In this document: positions 32,783 to 38,392 of the stretch, in pieces
Position numbering within the stretch: position 1 is the first letter of the stretch
How the letters are laid out: each line of letters opens with the position of its first letter
Assembly (NCBI GenBank): GCA_964508895.1
Contig: CAZDWF010000019.1
Span: 1 to 38,392 of the forward strand
Reading direction: 5' to 3'
DNA length: 38,392 bases
Source: M55B132 sp964508895
GTDB taxonomy: Bacteria; Bacteroidota; Bacteroidia; Bacteroidales; B18-G4
Notes under the pieces: generated by a model
What the model was told of the DNA's origin: nothing
Seen by the model: only the letters and a program-made list of their open reading frames with translations
Database searches by the model: none
Program-made: the position numbers and the translations under genes

Positions 32783-33946
32783 TTAAAGGATTTTATATAC
32801 TGTCTCAATGATTTTATCATCTACAAATGGCTTAAAGGCTTTCTCCCATATTTTAGTATTACAGTATAATAATTCATCATCTAGTTCATTCTCGTAATAT
32901 AAAATAAAATCTATGGACCATGGAAGTGCGGGATTCTCTGTTAGCCCAGAATGTGATCTACCTAGAGAAACTTTTTCTTTCTTTTGTTCTTCAGTGAGAT
33001 CTTCAACTTTCCTATACTCTTCATAGTATCCCCACCTTAATAGATCGGAATACTTATCAATTAGTTCAATGCTCCATGGAATCGATTTATTCCAGTAAAT
33101 TCTGTCCCAATCCCAACGATCTTTATATCGTTCGATTAGGTCTGCGGTCCAATTAATGCCCTCATTGGAAGTCAGGTTATGGAAAGAGTATTTTGATTTT
33201 TTAAAGAAATACATATGATTTTTTAAAAAACTATCCAGGCTGAGGAGAAATTCATTACTCGCGATACTGTGCCATAAAGTATAATCTTTCCATCGATTCA
33301 TTAGGTCTTTTTCAATCCATGGTAGTCTTGAGTTTGCCCATATATGGTGCCAGTCCAGAAAACGGTGCCATCTATCAACTATTTCGAAAACACCATAAAA
33401 AGTCTCATTGAGTGCAAAATAGCAATCAGGTAGATTCGAATTAACAAAATACTTCTCAAAGAACACTAGTGACCATGGAAGTGCATTGTTCTGTGATAGA
33501 TATGGGAAATGCCATCGATCGTAATATTGAATTATTAAGTTTTCCGTCCAGGGGATGCTTTCATTTTCAGAAAGTTGTTCGAAGTTAAGCTTGTTTTTAT
33601 AGTTGTCAATAAGCTCAATCGACCATGGGATACCTATGTTTGACGCTATAGACATTCCCTGGTCTCCCTTCCAATCAATAAGTTCTTCAAATTCTTTTAT
33701 TAGATCTGTTTTTTTAAAAACACTTGGATTTATTGATACATTTGACCAATCAAGTTTATCTTTAAAATCGTTCAAAACATCAGAACCCCACCCAATGTTC
33801 GTATTTAGAGATATTCTGTGCCAATTCAGTCTGTTAGAAAACTTTGTCAATTGATTTTTGGAAAAGGGATATTGTGATTCTATGGACTTTATTGAATATT
33901 CGGGATGTCTCACTAGGAAAGATAATATAGAATTAGTGTTGCTCAT
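32783..33946 (-). CDS. Protein of ~9-10 repeated W/LS-N/PW motifs, 387 aa
   Basis: Built of about nine or ten copies of a 33-38-residue unit. Consensus is roughly W-x-x-[LI]-[SA]-x-N-x-x-[LI]-P-W-[ST]-x-x-L-I-x-x-[YF], for example NIGIPWSIELIDNYKNKLNF, NESIPWTENLIIQYYDRW and NKSIPWSIELIDKYSDLLRW. I do not recognise a named family. Repeats with Trp at fixed positions suggest an extended solenoid binding another molecule. No signal peptide is seen. It precedes the TPR gene, so the two may act together. Confidence 0.75.
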   Translation of the reverse strand: MSNTNSILSFLVRHPEYSIKSIESQYPFSKNQLTKFSNRLNWHRISLNTNIGWGSDVLNDFKDKLDWSNVSINPSVFKKTDLIKEFEELIDWKGDQGMSIASNIGIPWSIELIDNYKNKLNFEQLSENESIPWTENLIIQYYDRWHFPYLSQNNALPWSLVFFEKYFVNSNLPDCYFALNETFYGVFEIVDRWHRFLDWHHIWANSRLPWIEKDLMNRWKDYTLWHSIASNEFLLSLDSFLKNHMYFFKKSKYSFHNLTSNEGINWTADLIERYKDRWDWDRIYWNKSIPWSIELIDKYSDLLRWGYYEEYRKVEDLTEEQKKEKVSLGRSHSGLTENPALPWSIDFILYYENELDDELLYCNTKIWEKAFKPFVDDKIIETVYKIL

Positions 33947-34037
33947 ATGCTTGATTGGTTTTCAAATAATAGGTAGATCCTGTGATAATGTTTAAACAAG
34001 TTATAGCTCCCTATTTATCCGATTGATGAGTGTTGCT

Positions 34038-34469
34038 TCAGAATAAATCCTTGATTCTTTCGAGCCCAATTGTATTTCTGAGTTTGTGCTTTGTGTCTTC
34101 ATTATTGGGTAAACTCCGAAGAACTCCATATAAATCACCTGTTAGAATGCCAATGATTTTCCCATTGTACTTGTAAGTGATTTGATTTCCAAAGAATTCA
34201 AACAAGCAATATAATTCGCCATTTATTTCCTTTTCTTCTATCAATTCCCATTCTTGAAATACAATGTCCTTTGTTATATCAATTTCTGTAATATCAGCTG
34301 GGGCATTGAGATCAAGGAAAAGGTGATACCTTCCGGTGTCTTTGTATTTATTTCTATAATTTATAGGTTGGTTTGGTGGATTGGTAGATATTCTTTCTGA
34401 AACAAACTTAAACATTGGCTGTGAAAACTTGCTAAGCTCATGAAAATCATTTACTTGTAATAATTTCAT
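34038..34469 (-). CDS. Hypothetical protein, 143 aa
   Basis: Not recognised. A cytoplasmic-looking alpha/beta protein with a DITEIDITKDIVFQEWELIE segment and CLFEFFGNQITYKYNGKIIG. No catalytic motif or repeat. It may belong with the two repeat genes to its left (91 bp after the start of the solenoid gene). Confidence 0.55.
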   Translation of the reverse strand: MKLLQVNDFHELSKFSQPMFKFVSERISTNPPNQPINYRNKYKDTGRYHLFLDLNAPADITEIDITKDIVFQEWELIEEKEINGELYCLFEFFGNQITYKYNGKIIGILTGDLYGVLRSLPNNEDTKHKLRNTIGLERIKDLF

Positions 34470-34612
34470 TGCAAATTGGAGTTGTTGTTTGTGTTTTAGA
34501 ATTTTTATCGACCATCAAATCTAAGAAAACTTAATATAAATTCCTAAAACAGAACTGCTTAAAATTCTTATTGAAATTCAAATATCAATAGTTACGTTCA
34601 ATATCATTTAGT

Positions 34613-35038
34613 CTAGTAGCAAATCACAATCCTTTCAAACCCTTCCCTTATTGTGGGTTTGCTATACTGATTTTTATATTTATAAAATATTTCTTGTGTC
34701 TTTTCTTTATTGCTTTTATCAATTTTAATTTTTTCATGTAATGTTTCTTTGGTCCCTGGGCCAAAATCAAAGCAAATCCTGTCAACGCTACTACACATAT
34801 TTCTAATGTCGCGTGAGATTATCATTCGTTCTCTTTTTGACATATAGTTGCCTTCGAGAATTGTTTCAAAATTTTTATTTAATGAATACAAAACATCCCT
34901 TGGAAAGTCTAATGAGTTATCTGGATATATGTCATTAATAATTGCCTTTCTGCCCTTTCTCCTGTTTAATCGGTTTATGAAGCTAGATTTGCCAGTTCCA
35001 ATGTTTCCCATTACAAGTATAAAGTATTTCCTTTTCAT
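34613..35038 (-). CDS. P-loop NTPase, polynucleotide-kinase-like
   Basis: A 141-residue P-loop protein. Walker A is GNIGTGKSS at 11-19, followed by FINRLNRRKG; a likely Walker B-type Asp sits at VDRICFDFGPGT. The size, small core and the LEGNYMSKRERM segment fit AAA_33/polynucleotide or small-molecule kinase folds. Substrate cannot be told. No signal peptide. It stands alone on the strand between the tRNA-Ala and small unknowns. Confidence 0.75.
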   Translation of the reverse strand: MKRKYFILVMGNIGTGKSSFINRLNRRKGRKAIINDIYPDNSLDFPRDVLYSLNKNFETILEGNYMSKRERMIISRDIRNMCSSVDRICFDFGPGTKETLHEKIKIDKSNKEKTQEIFYKYKNQYSKPTIREGFERIVICY

Positions 35039-35194
35039 ATTTGCTCAAACAAGTTCTATTCTAGTAAGATATTAAAATTTCTAATCACATCTTAATTAAG
35101 TTGGGCTTATCATTTTCCAGCATCCACATACTAAAATAATAAAATGTTTTTGCATTTCAGTTATTACAAAAAGTGACCGAATAATTAGATGGAA

Positions 35195-35227
35195 AATAAA
35201 AAAGCTTGCAAATGGCTTGCAAGCTTT
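35195..35227 (-). terminator. Rho-independent terminator of tRNA-Ala
   Basis: AAAGCTTGCAA (35201-35211) pairs with TTGCAAGCTTT (35217-35227), 11-bp stem, loop of 5. Read leftward it is followed by a T-rich run (TTTTTATTTT). It lies 24 bases after the tRNA 3' end. Confidence 0.8.
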
Positions 35228-35251
35228 ATCTTGAGTTTTCTGAAACCCTTG

Positions 35252-35325
35252 TGGAGCATATCGGAATCGAACCGATGACCTCTTGACTGCCAGTCAAACG
35301 CTCTAGCCAACTGAGCTAATGCCCC
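35252..35325 (-). tRNA. tRNA-Ala (anticodon GGC)
   Basis: On the minus strand the full cloverleaf can be drawn: acceptor GGGGCAT/ATGCTCC with G3:T70 wobble that marks alanine tRNAs, D-arm GCTC/GAGC, anticodon stem TTTGA/TCAAG with loop CTGGCAG (anticodon GGC), T-arm ATCGG-TTCGATT-CCGAT, discriminator A. CCA is not encoded. A terminator follows. Confidence 0.92.
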
Positions 35326-35484
35326 GGGAACGTGACGCGAAACGCGTAAAGCGTAACGGGAAAATATCTTGTATCTTGTTATCAATAGTAAAGATACGAT
35401 TGCAAAAATAATCATTTAATTAATCAATTTTCATATTTTTGAAGTATTGATATAAATCACTAATAGCAACCCGTCACGTTAACC

Positions 35485-36042
35485 ATGAAACGTTTATTCA
35501 CAGCCATAAAAGTAACTCCCTCTGAAGAATTCCTTGGAATTTACTTCCGGCTTAAGAAATCTTTACATCAGGATAAGATCAAATGGGTAGATATCGACAA
35601 TATCCATATTACACTTAAATTCTTTGGTGAGACTCCCGTGGAAAAAATCAACGACATCTGCGATGCTCTGGAGAACAGTGTTTATGATCATGAACCTTTC
35701 GAACTTTCATTGCGGGATGTTGGTATATTCGGTAGCTCCTACAAGCCTAGGGTTATCTGGTTAGGGATTGATGAATCAGAGGAATTGCAAGGATTGGCAA
35801 TGGATATGAAACATGAACTGCAATTAATCGGTTATGAACCGGACAGGCAGAATTTCGTGCCTCATCTTACAATAGCCAGGATCAAATACATTGAGAATAA
35901 AAAATTCTTTCAGAAAGTAATTGATGAAAATAAATCAGGGTTTATACAGAAAATTCCTGTTGAGGAAATCGTTTTGTTTGAAAGCATTCTGCACAGGACC
36001 GGCCCGGAGTATGTTGTTGTGGAGAGATTCATTCTAGGATAA
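35485..36042 (+). CDS. thpR: RNA 2',3'-cyclic phosphodiesterase (ThpR/LigT family)
   Basis: A 185-residue 2H phosphoesterase. Two HxT motifs, H41-I-T43 (HITLKFFGE) and H127-L-T129 (HLTIARIK), carry the catalytic histidines and are about 86 residues apart, as in ThpR. Such enzymes open 2',3'-cyclic phosphates in RNA, and in some species ligate tRNA halves. Length matches the family. Monocistronic as far as visible, with a hairpin terminator 26 bases past the stop. Confidence 0.92.
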   Translation: MKRLFTAIKVTPSEEFLGIYFRLKKSLHQDKIKWVDIDNIHITLKFFGETPVEKINDICDALENSVYDHEPFELSLRDVGIFGSSYKPRVIWLGIDESEELQGLAMDMKHELQLIGYEPDRQNFVPHLTIARIKYIENKKFFQKVIDENKSGFIQKIPVEEIVLFESILHRTGPEYVVVERFILG

Positions 36043-36067
36043 AATAATTATAATGAACCTCTTCATA

Positions 36068-36110
36068 AAAAAAGTGATGAAGCCAGATAGCCTCACCACT
36101 TTTGCATATT
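36068..36110. terminator. Bidirectional hairpin terminator
   Basis: AAAGTGATGAAGC (36071-36083) pairs with GCCTCACCACTTT (36090-36102); on the minus strand all pairs form with G:U wobble and a T-run follows, on the plus strand two A:C mismatches occur. Probably serves thpR (plus) and the DUF6249 gene (minus). Confidence 0.6.
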
Positions 36111-36137
36111 TTTTATATATCAAAGATTTGATATGGA

Positions 36138-36249
36138 TTTAATAAAGCGTTTAGAACGAGGCTTGCGAAGTATTTAAAATCAGGAGTTTACTTTTGTAAA
36201 TGACTGAATTTAAATACGAGCGTAACGATGTTATTAACGCTTTATTAAA
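36138..36249. repeat. 112-bp imperfect inverted repeat
   Basis: Outer arms TTTAATAAAGCGTT (36138-36151) and AACGCTTTATTAAA (36236-36249) match exactly. Inner arms GTATTTAAA (36170-36178) and TTTAAATAC (36209-36217) match too, with partial pairing between. The size, terminal inverted repeat and symmetry fit a MITE-like insertion or a large cruciform. It lies between thpR and the DUF6249 gene. Confidence 0.55.
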
Positions 36250-36253
36250 GACA

Positions 36254-36589
36254 TTATTTAGCATTCTTCTCAATAAAATAACTGATCACCAGCGCAATTC
36301 CACCGAAGAGGAACAACATAGAGAAATATCCTACTTCTTCAGCATGATCGAATATTCCATATACTTCAAGTATCCTTCCCAGGAGAAGTCCTAAAGCAAG
36401 GCCTATCAGTATAAGTCCCCACTTTAATGTGGTATACTTACTGCCTGAATTTTCAATGTTAAAGATGCTGGGATCAGCACCTTTTTCAAGCAGTGCCATT
36501 CTTTCTTTTCTCCTGATATTCAAATGAATTATTGCGTATACAAACCCGAAGATTACCAGTAATATAAAAATTGGTGTTAATTCTAACAT
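36254..36589 (-). CDS. DUF6249 membrane protein
   Basis: A 111-residue protein resembling DUF6249. Membrane segments ~5-22 (IFILLVIFGFVYAIIHL), ~56-72 (WGLILIGLALGLLLG) and ~89-107 (MLFLFGGIALVISYFIE), with a basic loop (RRKERMALLEKGADPSIF) typical of the family after TM1. Function unknown. Its stop is just right of the 112-bp inverted repeat. Confidence 0.8.
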   Translation of the reverse strand: MLELTPIFILLVIFGFVYAIIHLNIRRKERMALLEKGADPSIFNIENSGSKYTTLKWGLILIGLALGLLLGRILEVYGIFDHAEEVGYFSMLFLFGGIALVISYFIEKNAK

Positions 36590-36674
36590 AACTTTAGTGT
36601 TTTTGATGAGTACTTGTGTTTGCTAATTTGACGCAAGGTATGATGATAGGTTACATTGGTAGAGATAATATTTA

Positions 36675-36816
36675 GGTTCTGGGTACTGGGCACCAGGCAC
36701 TGGGGCTGAAGTGTATAATTGATATTATCTTTCTTCGTTTAAACAAAGTGAAATCACTTTCAATTTGCAATAAACACCCAGCACCCAGAATCTAGAACCT
36801 AGTGCCTAGTACCGAA
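36675..36816. repeat. Degenerate TACTGGG/CCCAGTA inverted repeat in the 260-bp gap
   Basis: The 36590-36849 gap holds no gene. Repeats of (T/C)ACTGGG at 36675-36706 are answered by complementary copies with CCTAGTGCCTAGTACC at 36774-36816. Between them lies AAAGTGA-AA-TCACTTT (36745-36760). These look like decayed intergenic repeats. Confidence 0.55.
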
Positions 36817-36849
36817 TTGTTATTTGCAATTAATAACTAATTTTACACC

Positions 36850-37293
36850 ATGATTCGCATAGAAAAATTCAAAAAACCTGAAAATCCTGAATTAGCTGAA
36901 CAAGCTTTTCAAATCCGCTACTCCGTTTTCGTTGTGGAGCAGATGGTTGATCCTGAATTGGAATACGATGAATTTGAAGAATCATCATTGCATTATCTCC
37001 TTTATTTTGAGGATATTCCTGTGGCGACAGCCCGATGGAGGAAAACGGATAAAGGAATTAAACTTGAAAGGTTTGCTACTTTAAAGGAATACAGGAATAA
37101 AAAGCTGGGTGATGCCATCCTGGAAAAAGTATTGGAGGATATTAAAGAATATGAACTTCCTGTATACCTGCACTCACAGCTTAAAGCAATTAGTTTCTAT
37201 GAAAGAAAAGGCTTTGTGAAAGAGGGTGAGATATTTATTGAAGCAGATATAGAACACTATATTATGTACCTTTCTTCTTCCCGTCACGATTAA
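36850..37293 (+). CDS. GNAT-family N-acetyltransferase
   Basis: A 147-residue GNAT fold protein. The N-terminal QAFQIRYSVFVVEQMVDPELEYDEFE, the strand PVATARWRK, the acetyl-CoA-binding loop region EYRNKKLGDAILEKVLEDI (Arg-x-x-Gly/Ala type) and the late ISFYERKGFVKEGEIF all match the family. Substrate not predictable. It overlaps the stop of the opposite-strand lytic transglycosylase gene by 4 bp. Confidence 0.88.
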   Translation: MIRIEKFKKPENPELAEQAFQIRYSVFVVEQMVDPELEYDEFEESSLHYLLYFEDIPVATARWRKTDKGIKLERFATLKEYRNKKLGDAILEKVLEDIKEYELPVYLHSQLKAISFYERKGFVKEGEIFIEADIEHYIMYLSSSRHD

Positions 37294-38390
37294 TTAGTGA
37301 GCACTTTTTTATAATGCTCATACCTGTCAAAAATCTCCACCACATAATTAAAGGTTTCTTCACCTCTGGCATAACCATACCTTACTACTGAGTCGGTATA
37401 ATATTTCGGATTTGATTTATGAAGGATGAACTGATCTACGCTTCCAGTCCATACATCAGGATCTGTCCCATATTTATCTGCCAGCCTTCTTGCATCATAA
37501 ATGTGAGCAATTCCAACATTATAGGCAGCAAGAATAAACTTCGTTCTTTCTTCAGGATCATCGATGGATTCAGGTAACTGACGGTCGATCCATTTAATAA
37601 ATTTCACTCCGGCAGCTATCTGATCTTCAACTGAGGATGCAGTGTCAACACCATAGACCGCGGCTGTATTTGGCATGAGCTGCATAATTCCAAAGGCACC
37701 CATCCAGGATTTTACTTTAGGACGGAACCTCGACTCCTGGTAGATCATAGAAGCAAGTAACCGCCAGTCCCAGTTATGTTTCTTACTTATACTTTTGATC
37801 ATATCATCATACTGGGAAATTTTTCCACCCCTTACAGAATGGTATCCGCTTTTGGCAATATTCACATGACGTGGACTCAGGAAATATTTCTGATAAATAT
37901 ATGCTGCAGCCGGTGATTCATTATATTTTTCCAGCCATTCGTTGACTTCAATTCTCAAACTGTCACAATCTTTCTGTACTGCCCAGGCGAGGTTCTGAGA
38001 AAAACTGATTGCAGTTTCAACATCAATATTCGGATAATACTTTTCGTTCACAAGGGCGACATGTTCATCGGCAATTGTATAATCAAGTTTTCCTTTAGCC
38101 ACTGCAGTGATCAGCTCTTCAACTTCTCTGTCATCTTCAAATATATATATTGTATCACCAATCTCTTCGGCAAGGTTACTGAGGCGGTTTACAAATATGG
38201 TTCCTTTCTGAACATAAACAAGCTGATTTGCAAGGTCAAGAGGATTTCTAATCATATGTTCCTCTACTTCATCCCAGGTTTTCATCTTCCTCCAGTTATC
38301 AGGCTTTCTCTGAACAAGAACCTGCCTGGTTTGAGAATGTGGATTTGTAAAATCAACTATCTTGCTTCTTTCACGGGTAATAGTAAGCCC
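37290..38390 (-). CDS. Membrane-bound lytic transglycosylase, MltF-like, 5' end outside window
   Basis: The frame remains open past the ATG at 38285 to the window edge, with residues typical of the solute-binding domain (LTITRERSKIVDFTNP, then QVLVQRKPDNWRK), so the gene begins off the window. The C-terminal SLT domain is complete: catalytic Glu in SMIYQESRFRPKVKSW, then GAFGIMQLMP and AAYNVGIAHIYDAR. Together with the N-terminal SBP_bac_3-like part this is the MltF layout, cutting peptidoglycan glycan strands in the periplasm. Confidence 0.9.
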   Translation of the reverse strand, partial: GLTITRERSKIVDFTNPHSQTRQVLVQRKPDNWRKMKTWDEVEEHMIRNPLDLANQLVYVQKGTIFVNRLSNLAEEIGDTIYIFEDDREVEELITAVAKGKLDYTIADEHVALVNEKYYPNIDVETAISFSQNLAWAVQKDCDSLRIEVNEWLEKYNESPAAAYIYQKYFLSPRHVNIAKSGYHSVRGGKISQYDDMIKSISKKHNWDWRLLASMIYQESRFRPKVKSWMGAFGIMQLMPNTAAVYGVDTASSVEDQIAAGVKFIKWIDRQLPESIDDPEERTKFILAAYNVGIAHIYDARRLADKYGTDPDVWTGSVDQFILHKSNPKYYTDSVVRYGYARGEETFNYVVEIFDRYEHYKKVLTN

Positions 38391-38392
38391 CA

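Noticed and set aside
35185..35415. Leftward ORF over tRNA-Ala
   Set aside because: It translates the tRNA and its terminator.
36200..36394. Rightward ORF of 64 codons
   Set aside because: It overlaps the 112-bp inverted repeat and lies antisense to the DUF6249 gene.

Overview
The window is bacterial DNA, almost certainly from the phylum Bacteroidota. The evidence is an 838-residue secreted protein with BACON repeats and a type IX secretion C-terminal domain, promoter boxes of the TAnnTTTG type, a SAM_5-style integrase tail, and MobC/relaxase/coupling proteins of the kind seen in Bacteroidota mobilizable islands. The sequence is AT-rich and appears to be an assembly scaffold, since a 10-N gap sits at 12312-12321. 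Both ends are cut inside genes.

Layout. (1) 1-2508: the 3' part of a tyrosine recombinase and a 619-residue unknown. (2) 2660-9147: a rightward, tightly packed operon. It opens with a candidate ubiquitin-like conjugation cassette (possible E2-like protein, membrane-anchored JAMM protease, E1/ThiF enzyme). It continues with a small HTH protein, a DUF2958 protein, MobC, relaxase, a coupling ATPase and a small membrane protein. No mating-pore genes are present, so the element looks mobilizable rather than self-conjugative. (3) 9132-9380: a hairpin-rich noncoding stretch. (4) 9455-17691, leftward: a defence block made of Gabija (gajA split by the N gap, then gajB) and an ATP-dependent restriction-modification system (GIY-YIG/SF2 helicase, NPPY methylase, second methylase-like subunit, HTH regulator). 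(5) 17804-20639: small accessory genes, including a membrane/coiled-coil pair joined at a poly-A run, a DUF2188 pair and a RadC-type protein. (6) 20691-22957: a recombination module with two tail-to-tail tyrosine recombinases beside a fragment of a tRNA-Met 3' half flanked by inverted repeats, which is an attachment site. (7) 23135 onward: a DUF2779 double-nuclease protein, the BACON/T9SS protein with a beta-propeller LytS-type kinase and a LuxR-type regulator, then a run of small unknown and repeat proteins. (8) 35252-38390: core-like genes (tRNA-Ala, RNA 2',3'-cyclic phosphodiesterase, DUF6249 membrane protein, GNAT acetyltransferase, MltF-type lytic transglycosylase).

How it fits together. 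The left 23 kb reads as a mobile island: integrases, mobilization genes and att site provide movement, while Gabija and the restriction system are its defence cargo. The most unusual part is the E1/JAMM/possible-E2 cassette at the head of the mobilization operon. Its first protein carries LLGG and LRGG motifs in a repeated linker ahead of an E2-like His/Cys region. No free ubiquitin-like protein was found, so whether the linker motifs are the modifier tail is an open question.
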